Origin: Zeimonas arvi | Lineage (GTDB): Bacteria > Pseudomonadota > Gammaproteobacteria > Burkholderiales > Burkholderiaceae_E | Length of the DNA stretch: 64,000 nt | Assembly: GCF_008039575.1 (NCBI RefSeq) | Contig: NZ_VDUY01000004.1 | Span: forward strand, 248,001 to 312,000 | Reading direction: 5' to 3' | Shown: positions 29,303-38,587 of the stretch, piece after piece | How positions within the stretch are numbered: position 1 is the first letter of the stretch | How the letters are laid out: every line of letters begins with the position of its first letter | Position numbers and translations under genes: made by a program | Notes under the pieces: generated by a model | Databases searched by the model: none | Seen by the model: only the letters and a program-made list of their open reading frames with translations | Told to the model about the DNA's origin: nothing

Positions 29303-29306
<4 letters not shown>
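28602..29306 (+). CDS. rsmD: 16S rRNA (guanine(966)-N2)-methyltransferase
   Basis: Methylates G966 in the assembled 30S subunit. The SAM motif is [19 protein letters not shown] and the catalytic motif IV is [10 protein letters not shown]. The RsmD opening [17 protein letters not shown] is clear. I use a GTG at 28602, giving 234 residues with a poorly conserved 40-residue head; the true start may be later. It overlaps the M16 stop by 20 bases and the coaD start by 4. Confidence 0.93.
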
Positions 29307-30155
<849 letters not shown>

Positions 30156-30232
30156 CTGCCTCCGCTCCAGGATCGTCCAGGCCGTTCGAAGCCACCGACG
30201 GTGGCGGACAGGCGGAGCGTGAGACGGGGCCC

Positions 30233-31198
30233 ATGCAGTCGCGCGTCTCCGACCGGCTGCGTCGCCTGATCCGATCGGGCGCGATCCGGCCGGGCGAGAG
30301 GCTGCTCGAGGTCCGTGTCGCCCAGGCGTTCGGCGTCAGCCGCTCGCCAGCCCGCGCCGCGCTGGCGATGTTGTTGCGAGAGGGCCTGCTTCGCAAGGTC
30401 GATGGACGCGGCTTCGTCGTCGCAGGAAGTTCTCCGCTCGCCGCGGATCATCCGCAGGGCTTCGCGAGCCTGCCTGGCGATTTCCCGATCGAACCGGCGC
30501 CCCGCTGGGAGCGCATTCTCGTGGAAGTCGAGCAGGCCCTGAGCTCGCATGCGCTGTTCGGCGCGGTCCGGATCACGGAGGAGCGACTGGCCGCCTGCTT
30601 CGGCGTGAGCCGGACCGTGGCGCGTGACGTGCTGGTGCGAATGCAGGCGATCGGATTGCTGGACAAGGACCGCCTGGGTCGCTGGGTCGCCGAGCGACTC
30701 ACCCCTGAACGCATTCGCGACCTCTACGAGATCCGCTGGCTTCTCGAGCCGCAGGCGCTGTGCCATTCGGCGCCCGGAATCGGAGCAGGCCGGCTGCGGC
30801 AGATGCGCGCGGCGCTCGTCGCGACGCTTGCGAACATGCCGTCGGCCGACAGCCCTCTGCTCGATCGTCTCGAGCACGAACTTCATGTCGAGCTGCTCGC
30901 CGGATGCCGGAATCGCGAGATGCTGCGTGCGCTCGAAGCCACGCGCGTCCTGCTGGTCTCCAATCGCTATGTCTTCGACCTGTTCCTGGGCATTCCGGTC
31001 GAGGTGATCGCGGGCTCGTTGCGCGAGCATCTGGAAGTGCTCGACGCCTTGCTCGCCGGCGATGCGCGCCGGGCCGCTATGGCGCTTGAGGCGCATCTGA
31101 GGGCCTCGTGCGGCCACTGGCTCGAGCGTCTCGAACGCGTTCGCCCCTTGTCGCACCCGCCATTCCCGCCCTATCTCAGCGCGCTCGCCGATCGCTGA
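30233..31198 (+). CDS. GntR/FCD regulator with two winged helix-turn-helix domains
   Basis: A transcriptional regulator of 321 residues. The first GntR head spans about 1-66 (RLIRSGAIRPGERLLE, FGVSRSPARAAL). A second complete GntR head lies at about 90-155 (LFGAVRITEERLAA, FGVSRTVARDVL). An all-helical FCD ligand domain follows with acidic and His residues suited to metal-bound carboxylates. Ordinary FadR-subfamily members carry only one head. A GTG start at 30152, overlapping the ferredoxin stop, is also possible. It probably controls the dehydratase-TRAP genes downstream. Confidence 0.82.
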   Translation: MQSRVSDRLRRLIRSGAIRPGERLLEVRVAQAFGVSRSPARAALAMLLREGLLRKVDGRGFVVAGSSPLAADHPQGFASLPGDFPIEPAPRWERILVEVEQALSSHALFGAVRITEERLAACFGVSRTVARDVLVRMQAIGLLDKDRLGRWVAERLTPERIRDLYEIRWLLEPQALCHSAPGIGAGRLRQMRAALVATLANMPSADSPLLDRLEHELHVELLAGCRNREMLRALEATRVLLVSNRYVFDLFLGIPVEVIAGSLREHLEVLDALLAGDARRAAMALEAHLRASCGHWLERLERVRPLSHPPFPPYLSALADR

Positions 31199-31310
31199 GC
31201 GCCCGCACGCCGGTGACGCCCGGACGCCCGGACGCCACGCGGTGGCGCGACCCGGCCTGCGGCGCCTCCCCGAAACCTGGATTTCCGGACTTGACCGGAT
31301 GGGGCCGGTC

Positions 31311-31341
31311 TGTGTACCGTTAAAATGTACGTTGTACACAA
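31311..31341 (+). promoter_or_regulatory. Overlapping inverted repeats before the enolase-superfamily gene
   Basis: Three nested symmetries occur here. The arms TGTGTAC (31311-31317) and GTACACA (31334-31340) match perfectly over 16 bases. TGTAC-GTT-GTACA lies at 31326-31338. TTGT-AC-ACAA lies at 31332-31341 and resembles FadR-subfamily GntR operators. TAAAAT at 31321-31326 is a candidate -10 inside the repeat. This is the likely operator of the GntR protein just upstream. Confidence 0.6.
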
Positions 31342-31445
31342 TAAACAAAGAACCAGGAAACGCCGGTCCGGGAAGGGTCGAGCCCAGTCGACGCACGCAG
31401 GCGCCGCGCAGGGATCGATGCGTCCGGATTCAGGGAGGCCCCGCC

Positions 31446-32612
31446 TTGAGTGCGATCGTTCGTGTCGAAGTCCATGAGTTCGAGTACGCGGTGCAGAACC
31501 TGCACCGTGACGGGCTCGCGCAGACGATCACCTACCGCGAAGGTTCGCGGCTGCCGGTCTCGAAGTACGCGGTGTCGATCCACACCGACGACGGCGGTCG
31601 CGGCGACTACGTCACCCACTGGGTGGCGAGCAAGTCCTCCCTCGGGCAGACGCTGATGCTTGCGCCGCGTCTGGTCGGCAAGGATGCGCGCGAGCGGGTG
31701 GCGATCTACGAAGATCTGAAGCGCGAGATCCGGCAGTACGACCACATGGGCCACGGCGCGCTGGACATCGCACTGTGGGACTGGGCCGGTCGGCGCTACG
31801 GTGCGTCGATCTCGGAGCTGCTGGGGGGCTATCGCAAGCGCCTGCCCGCCTACGCGAGCACCTACCACGGCGACCGGGCAGGGGGCCTGTCGAGCAAGGA
31901 GGCGTTCGCCGACTTCGCCGGGCAATGCCATGCACTCGGGTACCGCGCGTTCAAGATCCATGGCTGGAACGACGGCAACGCGCGCGAGGAAGCGGCCAAC
32001 GTCGCGCACGTCGCGCGGGCGGTCGGCGACCGGATGACACTGATGCTCGACCCCGCCTGCGAGCTGCGGACCTTCGCCGACGCGCTCCACGTCGGCCGAG
32101 CCTGCGACGATGCGGGCTTCTTCTGGTACGAGGATCCGTTCCGCGACGGCGGCACGTCGGCTTTCGCGCACCGCAAGCTGCGGGAGATGATCCGCACGCC
32201 GATCCTGCAGACCGAGCATGTGCGTGGCGTCGAGCCGAAGGCCGACTTCGTGCTGGCCGGCGGCACGGACCTGCTGCGCGTGGATCCGGAGTACGACATG
32301 GGCATCACCGGCTCGCTGAAGATCGCGCATCTGGCCGAGGCGCTCGGCCTGGACTGCGAAATCCACGCCAGCGGGCCGGCACATCGTCACCTGATGGCCG
32401 CGATGCGCAACACGAACTTCTACGAAGTGGCGCTGGTCGGACCCAAGTGTCCGAACCTGATCCCGCCGGTCTACGCCTGCGGCTACACTGACCAGCTCGA
32501 CTGCATCGACGCCGACGGCACGGTGCCGGTGCCCGAGGGCCCGGGCCTTGGCGTCGACTACGACTGGGACTGGATCGCGCGCCACCGGACAGCCCTTCAC
32601 ACATTCCAATGA
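31446..32612 (+). CDS. Enolase-superfamily (mandelate racemase/muconate lactonizing) enzyme
   Basis: Probably a sugar-acid dehydratase or epimerase acting on a carboxylate by alpha-proton abstraction. It has 388 residues. Metal ligands by family spacing are Asp202 (LMLDPACE), Glu229 (WYEDPF) and Glu257 (QTEHV), with His307 as the C-terminal base. The catalytic KxK is replaced by Lys170-Ile-His172. The start is a TTG at 31446: GGGAGG lies 7-8 bases upstream and the family N-terminus begins there, with no ATG available. The TRAP genes follow, suggesting it acts on the imported substrate. Confidence 0.82.
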   Translation: MSAIVRVEVHEFEYAVQNLHRDGLAQTITYREGSRLPVSKYAVSIHTDDGGRGDYVTHWVASKSSLGQTLMLAPRLVGKDARERVAIYEDLKREIRQYDHMGHGALDIALWDWAGRRYGASISELLGGYRKRLPAYASTYHGDRAGGLSSKEAFADFAGQCHALGYRAFKIHGWNDGNAREEAANVAHVARAVGDRMTLMLDPACELRTFADALHVGRACDDAGFFWYEDPFRDGGTSAFAHRKLREMIRTPILQTEHVRGVEPKADFVLAGGTDLLRVDPEYDMGITGSLKIAHLAEALGLDCEIHASGPAHRHLMAAMRNTNFYEVALVGPKCPNLIPPVYACGYTDQLDCIDADGTVPVPEGPGLGVDYDWDWIARHRTALHTFQ

Positions 32613-32616
32613 GCGC

Positions 32617-32643
32617 CCCGGGGCACGGAGAACGTGCCCCGGG
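32617..32643 (+). terminator. Hairpin between the dehydratase and dctP
   Basis: A perfect 10-bp stem (CCCGGGGCAC with GTGCCCCGGG) and 7-base loop starts 4 bases after the stop. No T-run follows, and the TRAP genes continue on the same strand. It may partly terminate or protect an mRNA end, which would let dctP be made at a different level from its neighbours. Confidence 0.5.
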
Positions 32644-32702
32644 TCGAGCGGAAATCCCCGCGGCGTCCGCCGCACAGACACGACAGATCCACAGGAGGAG
32701 TC

Positions 32703-33698
32703 ATGCGCCGTCTGATCATCTCGACCCTGGTCGCCTTTGCGACCGTCCACTCGGCCGCCCAGGCCGCCACCACGCTGCGTTTCGGCCATGCCAACAGCGC
32801 CGGCGAGATCGCCACCGACCTGTTCCAGGAGTTCGCGGACAAGGTGAAGGAGCGGACCAAGGGTGAGGTCAACATCCGGATCTTCCCCGCCGAGCAGCTC
32901 GGCAAGGAAGGCGATCTGCTCCTGCAGGTGAAGTCCGGCGCCCTGGACATCTCGGCGCCGTCCATGCCGGCGCTGTCGTCGCTGGTCCCGGCGCTCGAGA
33001 TCGCGAGCGGCCCCTTCATGTGGAAGGACTGGGACGAGGCCGAAGCCATCATCCGCGGCCCGGCCTTCCAGCCGCAGTTCGACGACCTGCGCGACAAGCA
33101 CAACGTGCTGATGCTGTCGAAGATCTGGTACTGGGGCTGGCGCAACATCACGACCGGGCCGAAGGCGGTCGGCACGCCGGATGACCTGGCCGGCCTGAAG
33201 ATCCGCGTGCCCGAATCGCCGGTGTGGGTCGAGATGATTCGCGCCATGGGCGCCGCCCCGACGCCGATCCCCTTCGGTGAGGTCTACACCGCCCTGCAGC
33301 AGAAGACGGTCGACGGCCAGGAGAACCCGATCCCGACGATCTTCGCGCGCAAGTTCTACGAAGTGCAGGGGCACCTGTCGATGACGCGCCACATGTTGCA
33401 GAACAACACGATCATCGTGAACAAGCGCTCGTTCGAGAAGCTCTCGCCCGAGCACCAGAAGGTCCTCCTCGAGGAAGCTGCCGCGGCCTCGGCGAAGAAC
33501 TCGAAGCTGCAGCAGGAGCGCGAGCGGTCGATGCTGGAGGACATCCGCAAGAGCGGCAAGACCGCGATCGTCGACAACCCGGATCGCGACGCATTCGCGG
33601 CGAAGATGGGCCCCGCCTATGAACGGCTCGAAGCGCGCTGGGGTGCGGACAACCTGAAGCGCGCCCGCGAGGCGATTGCCGCCCGTCGCAAGAACTGA
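32703..33698 (+). CDS. dctP: TRAP transporter substrate-binding protein DctP
   Basis: The periplasmic binding protein of a tripartite carboxylate transporter, 331 residues. A Sec signal peptide (1-22, ending at AQAAT) precedes the DctP fold. The conserved carboxylate-binding arginine is expected in DLAGLKIRVPESP, and FGEVYTALQQKTVDGQENP is a family hallmark. An ideal Shine-Dalgarno (AGGAGGAG) sets the start at 32703. The context suggests a sugar acid or related organic acid as ligand. Confidence 0.94.
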   Translation: MRRLIISTLVAFATVHSAAQAATTLRFGHANSAGEIATDLFQEFADKVKERTKGEVNIRIFPAEQLGKEGDLLLQVKSGALDISAPSMPALSSLVPALEIASGPFMWKDWDEAEAIIRGPAFQPQFDDLRDKHNVLMLSKIWYWGWRNITTGPKAVGTPDDLAGLKIRVPESPVWVEMIRAMGAAPTPIPFGEVYTALQQKTVDGQENPIPTIFARKFYEVQGHLSMTRHMLQNNTIIVNKRSFEKLSPEHQKVLLEEAAAASAKNSKLQQERERSMLEDIRKSGKTAIVDNPDRDAFAAKMGPAYERLEARWGADNLKRAREAIAARRKN

Positions 33699-33700
33699 CC

Positions 33701-34222
33701 ATGAGACAGCTCCTCGTCCGGATCGACGACGCGCTGGTGGCCGTCGAGAACCTGTTCCTGATCGTCGCCCACGCCGCGATCGCTGTCCTGGTGATCGCGG
33801 GGGTCGCGTTGCGCTACGTGTTCAACGACCCGCTCACCTGGGGCGAGGAGCTGATCATCGGATTGTTCACCTGGATGGTCTTCGTCGCGGCTGCCTCCGC
33901 GCTGCGCGCGCACATGCACATCCGGATCGACGCGATGGCGCCGCTGTGGCGGCGCCCCGCCTTGCGCTGGATGAACCTGGCGACCGTGATCGTGGGCCTG
34001 GCGATCCTCGGCGTCATGACCTGGGCCAGTCTCGAGCAGCTGGCGCAGGAGTGGGTGGTCGAGCTGCCGATGCTCGGCGTCTCGAAGGCCTGGTTCCTGG
34101 CGGCGATGCCCGTCGGCATGGTGCTCGCGGCCGTGCACGTGCTGAGGCTGTGGGTCGAGCAGGGCGCCGCAGGTGTCTTCCGTGGCGAGGTCGAGTCGCT
34201 CACCGAGGGGGGCGAGGCATGA
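33701..34222 (+). CDS. dctQ: TRAP transporter small permease DctQ
   Basis: The small four-helix membrane subunit (173 residues), with helices at about 15-37, 47-65, 85-108 and 126-149. The central RYVFNDPLTWGEEL is the DctQ hallmark. It starts 2 bases after dctP and its stop overlaps the dctM start, so the three subunits are translationally coupled. Confidence 0.93.
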   Translation: MRQLLVRIDDALVAVENLFLIVAHAAIAVLVIAGVALRYVFNDPLTWGEELIIGLFTWMVFVAAASALRAHMHIRIDAMAPLWRRPALRWMNLATVIVGLAILGVMTWASLEQLAQEWVVELPMLGVSKAWFLAAMPVGMVLAAVHVLRLWVEQGAAGVFRGEVESLTEGGEA

Positions 34223-35490
34223 TTCTGCTGCTTGCGTCCTTCGCCGTCCTGCTCCTGGCGGGGCTGCCCATCGCGATCGCGATGATGGGGTCGTCCCTGC
34301 TGGTGATCCTCATCGAAGGCATACCGCTTTCGGTCGTGGCCCAGCGCGTGATCACCGGGGTGCAGTCGTTCCCCTTGCTTGCGATCCCGCTGTTCACGCT
34401 GGCCGGCACGCTGATGAACGAGTCCGGCATCAGCGAGCGGCTGTTCGCCTTCACCCGGGCCTTCGTCGGCCACATACGCGGCGGCCTGGCCCAGACGGCG
34501 GTGGTCGGCAACATCTTCCTGTCGGGCATCTCGGGCTCCTCGGTCGCCGATTGCGCAGCCACCTCGCGGGTCTTCGTGCCGCAACTCGCGCGCGCGGGGT
34601 ACAGCCAGGGATTCGCGGCGGCGCTGTGCGCGGCCTGCGCGACGCTCGGGCCGATCATCCCTCCGTCCATCCTGATGGTCATCTATGCCTGGCAGGCGAA
34701 CATCTCGCTCGGCGACCTCTTCTGGGCCGGCGTGATACCGGGCCTCGTCATGGCGGCCGGCATGCTGGCCGTCACCGGGTGGATCGCGTCGCGGCGCAAC
34801 TACCCGAAGGACGACGGCTTCTCGCTCGACCGGCTCTGGAGCGGTTTCAAGGGGGCGCTGTGGGCGCTGCTGATGCCGGTGCTGATCCTGGTCGGATTCC
34901 GGATGGGCGTGTTCACCGCGACCGAGATCGCCGGCGTGGCCGCAGCGTATTCGCTGCTGGTCGGGATGTTCGTCTACCGCACGGTCAAGCTCTCGCAGCT
35001 GCCGCGGATCCTGCTGGTCACGGCCCGGGAGACCGCGGTCATCCTGCTGATCGTCGCCGGTGCGGCGCCCTTCAGCTGGATCCTGGGAATCGAGCAGGCG
35101 CCGCAGATGATCGCCCAGGCCCTGCAGGCGGCCACGGACAGTCCCTGGGTCGTGCTGCTCCTGCTCAACGCCGTCTTGCTGCTGCTCGGCTGCTTCATGG
35201 AAACGATCGCGATCATGATCATCCTGGTCCCGATCCTGATCCCTGTGCTGACCCACTTCGGCATCGACCTGACGCACTTCGGCATCGTGCTGCTGATCAA
35301 CCTCACGATCGGCCAGCTCACGCCCCCGATCGGTGTCCTGCTCTTCGTCTCCAGCTCGGTCACGAAGGTCCGGCTCGGCGAGGTGATCCGGGAAGTCTGG
35401 CCCTACGTGGGAATCCTGATCGCGGCCTTGCTGGTGCTGACCTACGTGCCTGCGCTGTCGCTCTGGCTGCCCGGCGCCATGAAGAACTGA
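34219..35490 (+). CDS. dctM: TRAP transporter large permease DctM
   Basis: The large subunit that forms the substrate- and Na+-binding path, 423 residues with about 11-12 helices. Segments FPLLAIPLFTLAGTLMNESGI, GNIFLSGISGSSVAD and GPIIPPSILMVIYA are characteristic, as is the later QLTPPIGVLLFV, a second-repeat counterpart of the re-entrant hairpin. The ATG overlaps the dctQ stop. Confidence 0.95.
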   Translation: MILLLASFAVLLLAGLPIAIAMMGSSLLVILIEGIPLSVVAQRVITGVQSFPLLAIPLFTLAGTLMNESGISERLFAFTRAFVGHIRGGLAQTAVVGNIFLSGISGSSVADCAATSRVFVPQLARAGYSQGFAAALCAACATLGPIIPPSILMVIYAWQANISLGDLFWAGVIPGLVMAAGMLAVTGWIASRRNYPKDDGFSLDRLWSGFKGALWALLMPVLILVGFRMGVFTATEIAGVAAAYSLLVGMFVYRTVKLSQLPRILLVTARETAVILLIVAGAAPFSWILGIEQAPQMIAQALQAATDSPWVVLLLLNAVLLLLGCFMETIAIMIILVPILIPVLTHFGIDLTHFGIVLLINLTIGQLTPPIGVLLFVSSSVTKVRLGEVIREVWPYVGILIAALLVLTYVPALSLWLPGAMKN

Positions 35491-35552
35491 GCGGCGGTCA
35501 CGGAATCGTCATGGGCCGGCGCGACGATTCGGCTTTTCCGGGGATGCCCGAC

Positions 35553-36029
35553 ATGGACCTGATCATCTGGCGCCACGCCGATGCCGGCGACCCGGTCGCC
35601 GATCCGTCCGCCGACCTCGACCGGCGGCTGACCGATCGCGGCCGCAAGCAGGCCGACCGTGTGGCGCGCTGGCTGCTCGCGCGGTTGCCCGAGCGCTACC
35701 TGTTGCTGTCCAGCCCGGCGGCCCGCGCGCGCGAAACCGCGGCCGCGCTGGGCGTGAAGTTCAAGACCGAGCCGGGCCTGGCCCCCGGCGCCGACGTCGC
35801 CGATCACCTGGCCGTGCTGAACTGGCCCGAGGGTCCCGAGGCGCGCGTGCGGCACCTGGTCCTGGTCGGCCACCAGCCGCAGCTCGGCCGGCTGGCCAGC
35901 TTGCTGCTGTCGGGCAGCGAGGCCGACTGGAGCGTCAAGAAGGGCTCGATCTGGTGGCTGTCCACCCGCGAGCGCGAGGGCAGGGCACAGATCGTGCTGC
36001 GGGCGGTGATCGGGCCGGACCTCGTCTGA
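35553..36029 (+). CDS. sixA: Histidine phosphatase SixA
   Basis: A small RHG-motif phosphatase of the branch-1 histidine phosphatase family; SixA removes phosphate from phosphohistidine proteins such as PtsP/NPr in E. coli. The opening MDLIIWRHADAGD carries the catalytic RH, SSPAARARETA holds the second Arg, and VGHQPQLG holds the second His. I start at ATG 35553 (158 residues); in-frame ATGs at 35544 and 35511 are alternatives. It precedes a Pho-type gene cluster. Confidence 0.87.
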   Translation: MDLIIWRHADAGDPVADPSADLDRRLTDRGRKQADRVARWLLARLPERYLLLSSPAARARETAAALGVKFKTEPGLAPGADVADHLAVLNWPEGPEARVRHLVLVGHQPQLGRLASLLLSGSEADWSVKKGSIWWLSTREREGRAQIVLRAVIGPDLV

Positions 36030-36041
36030 ACGACCGGGCGC

Positions 36042-36070
36042 GGTTCATCGTAGCGTCACCGATCCGTCAC
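36042..36070 (+). promoter_or_regulatory. PHO-box-like repeats before the OlsB-like gene
   Basis: Three heptamers at an exact 11-bp period: GGTTCAT (36042), GCGTCAC (36053) and CCGTCAC (36064). The PHO-box unit is CTGTCAT with 4-bp spacers; the second and third copies match at 4 to 5 of 7. They end 56 bases before the TTG start. TGCAAT at 36076-36081 is a weak -10 candidate. Confidence 0.6.
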
Positions 36071-36126
36071 CGCGCTGCAATGCGGCCGGGTCAGGCTGTC
36101 TCCGCGATCCTCGACGGAGAAGGCCC

Positions 36127-37038
36127 TTGTCAGCACGATTCGAACGACTGGAAGGACGCGGCCGCGTCCGCGCCGACCTGATTGCCGGCGGGCCGGCCGG
36201 CCGCCTCGGCCGCCACGCCGCGTCGCCGGTCCCTGCGGGGCCGCTGGCATCGGCGGGTACGCTGGAGGTGCGGCTCGCCCGCGACGACGCCGAGATCGAG
36301 CGCGCGATGCGCCTGCGCTGGCAGGTCTTCGCCGGCGAGCTGGGCGCCGCGCTGGGCTCGCCGGCGGGCGTCGATCGGGACGTCTTCGACCCGTACTGCG
36401 AGCACTTGGTCGTCATCGACCGGAACGGCGGCGACGTGATCGGCACCTATCGGCTGCTCATGCCGGGCGCCGCGCGCCGGATCGGCTGCCTGTACAGCGA
36501 CGGCGAGTTCTGGCTGACCCGGCTCGACGCCTTGCGCCCGAAAATGGTGGAGCTGGGCCGCAGCTGCGTGCGCGCCGATCACCGCTCGGGCGGCGTGATG
36601 ATGCTGCTGTGGTCGGGGCTGGGCGCGCTGCTCGCCCGCTCGGAGATCCGCTACCTGATCGGCTGCGTGAGCGTTCCGATGGCCGACGGCGGCGGCTTCG
36701 CCGCGAACCTCTATCGCGAGCTCGCCGCAAGCCACCTGGCCGACGATACCCTGCGTGTGTGGCCGCGCGAGCGCCTCGAGGTCGAGCGGCACCCGCACGT
36801 GGCCGGAGCGGTCGCGCCGCCGCTGGTCAAGGGCTACCTGCGCGCGGGCGCCTGCCTGCTGGGCGAACCCCACGTCGACGCCCAGTTCAACTGCGCGGAC
36901 TTCCCGATGATGCTGGACCTGACCGGGCTGAAGGCGCGCTACCAGCGGCGCTTCGTCGGGCAGGCGCGCAAGGCCGCCACGGTCGGGAAGGCGCCGCGCG
37001 AGTCGCCCGGCCGCGGCCTGCCTCAGATCGTCTGGTAG
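36127..37038 (+). CDS. OlsB-like GNAT N-acyltransferase
   Basis: A PF13444-type acyltransferase of 303 residues, resembling OlsB, which N-acylates ornithine with 3-hydroxyacyl groups from ACP to start ornithine-lipid synthesis. Typical segments are LRWQVFAGELG, IGTYRLLMP, MVELGRSCVRADHR and a C-terminal LVKGYLRAGACLLGEPHVD. The start is a TTG at 36127: GGAGAAGG lies just upstream and no in-frame ATG precedes the domain. PHO-box repeats upstream fit a phosphate-free membrane lipid made under phosphate limitation. No OlsA partner is adjacent. Confidence 0.75.
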   Translation: MSARFERLEGRGRVRADLIAGGPAGRLGRHAASPVPAGPLASAGTLEVRLARDDAEIERAMRLRWQVFAGELGAALGSPAGVDRDVFDPYCEHLVVIDRNGGDVIGTYRLLMPGAARRIGCLYSDGEFWLTRLDALRPKMVELGRSCVRADHRSGGVMMLLWSGLGALLARSEIRYLIGCVSVPMADGGGFAANLYRELAASHLADDTLRVWPRERLEVERHPHVAGAVAPPLVKGYLRAGACLLGEPHVDAQFNCADFPMMLDLTGLKARYQRRFVGQARKAATVGKAPRESPGRGLPQIVW

Positions 37039-38522
37039 GCGAACTGCTCGAACACCCTGGCCTCGTTCCAAAGCGCAGCCTCGCCGGCCAGGCTGGCGTG
37101 CCCCAGCGGCTGCCGGTCGGCCCAGGCGCGGGGCATCTCGAGGCGCAGCGAGCGGCGCTTGAAGAACAGCGCGGGTGTCGGCAGATCCTCGTCCTCGCGG
37201 CTTCGGTGCAGGATGCGCGCGACGCGCAGCGCCACGACCATCAGCCAGCTCAGGTCGTCGTCGATGCGCCCGCGCAGCTTGCGCAGCCCGCCCACCTGGG
37301 CCAGCGCGAGCAGCGCAAGCGTGTTCTGTTCCGGGCGCGAAAAGCCCGGCATGTCCGCCCAGGTCAGAATGTAGGCCGAGTGCTTGTGGAAGCTCTCGTG
37401 CGAGATGCTCATCCCGCTTTCGGCCAGCAGCGCCGCCCACTCGAGCAGCTTGCGGCGCGCCTGCAGTTCCTCCTGCGAGCTTCGCGCGCCCTGGTCGAAC
37501 AGCGCCAGCGCGGTGTCGCGCACGCGACCGGCCTGGCGGGCGTCGATGCCGTGCCGCGAGATCATCTGGGCGACCGTGGTGGTGCGCAGGTCGGCGCCGT
37601 CGCTGCGGCGGACCAGATCGTGCAGCACGCCGTGGCGCAGCGCGCCGCCGCAGTAGTCGAGCGAGTCGATGCCGAACTCGTCGAAGGCCGCCGTCATCAC
37701 CGCGAGCCCGCCGGCCAGCACCGGCCGACGGTCCGGCTTCAGGCCCTGCAGGGAGAGCCGGTCGGCATGGCCGGCCACGACCAGCGCGGCGCGGATGCGG
37801 GACAGCGCGTCGCGGTCGAGCAGCGGCAGGCCGAACTCCGAGCGGGCGATCTGGACCAGCGCCTTGGCCGTTCCCGAGGTGCCCACCGCGTAGTCCCAGC
37901 CGCGCGCCACGAAGGGGTGGGAGAGCTCCTCGAACCGGGCGCGGGCGGCCGCGTAGGCGCGGCCGAAGCGTTCTTCGGTGACCTCGCCATCGGCGAAGAA
38001 GCGGCGGGTCAGCGCCACGCAGCCCGCACCGGCCGAGTCCAGCACCCGGGGCTCGAAATCGGCGCCCACGATGCATTCGGTGGAGCCTCCGCCGATATCG
38101 ATCACCAGCCGCTGCCGGCCATCGCGCGGCAGCGCGTGCGCCGCGCCCAGGTAGATCAGTCGGGCCTCTTCGTGGCCCGAGATCACCTCGATCGGAAAGC
38201 CCAGCGCGGCCTCGGCCGTGGCCAGGAAGTGGCCGGCGTTGCCGGCGACCCGCAGGGTATTGGTGGCGACCGCGCGCACGGTCTGCGGCGCGAAGGAGCG
38301 CAATCGCTCGCCGAAGCGGGCCAGCGCCTCGACCCCGCGGGTCTGCGATTCCGCATCGAGCATGCCGTCGTCGCGCAGACCGGCAGCGAGCCTGACCGTG
38401 CGCTTGAGGTTGTCCAGCGGTTCGATGACGTGGCCGTCTGCGCCGGGCGCGACTCGGCCGATCATCAGCCTGAAGCTGTTCGACCCGAGGTCGACCGCGG
38501 CGAGCAGTTGTTGTTCCGGCAT
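37023..38522 (-). CDS. ppx: Exopolyphosphatase (Ppx/GppA)
   Basis: Releases phosphate from polyphosphate ends, or hydrolyses pppGpp. It has 499 residues. The actin-like ATPase-fold motifs AAVDLGSNSFRLMIG (phosphate 1) and RLVIDIGGGSTE (phosphate 2) are intact, followed by the HD-like C-terminal helical domain. It diverges from ppk and converges on the OlsB-like gene with a 16-base overlap. The PHO box between ppx and ppk is oriented toward ppk. Confidence 0.94.
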   Translation of the reverse strand: MPEQQLLAAVDLGSNSFRLMIGRVAPGADGHVIEPLDNLKRTVRLAAGLRDDGMLDAESQTRGVEALARFGERLRSFAPQTVRAVATNTLRVAGNAGHFLATAEAALGFPIEVISGHEEARLIYLGAAHALPRDGRQRLVIDIGGGSTECIVGADFEPRVLDSAGAGCVALTRRFFADGEVTEERFGRAYAAARARFEELSHPFVARGWDYAVGTSGTAKALVQIARSEFGLPLLDRDALSRIRAALVVAGHADRLSLQGLKPDRRPVLAGGLAVMTAAFDEFGIDSLDYCGGALRHGVLHDLVRRSDGADLRTTTVAQMISRHGIDARQAGRVRDTALALFDQGARSSQEELQARRKLLEWAALLAESGMSISHESFHKHSAYILTWADMPGFSRPEQNTLALLALAQVGGLRKLRGRIDDDLSWLMVVALRVARILHRSREDEDLPTPALFFKRRSLRLEMPRAWADRQPLGHASLAGEAALWNEARVFEQFAYQTI

Positions 38523-38587
38523 GCGAAATCTTGTGGCATCTTCGACTCTACGTCGACAGTATGGCAAATCCGTGTCACCCCGCAGGT

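Noticed and set aside
31291-31326. TTGACC and TAAAAT as one promoter before the enolase-superfamily gene
   Set aside because: The spacing is 24 bases, too long for a sigma-70 promoter; TAAAAT alone is kept as a weak -10 candidate.
31320-33455. A 711-codon minus-strand open frame opposite the enolase-superfamily gene and dctP
   Set aside because: It is an exact antisense shadow of two well-supported genes and shows no recognisable motif.
38573-38578. A third PHO unit (TGTCAC) before ppk
   Set aside because: It is 16 bases from the next unit, not 11 or 22, so it is out of helical register.
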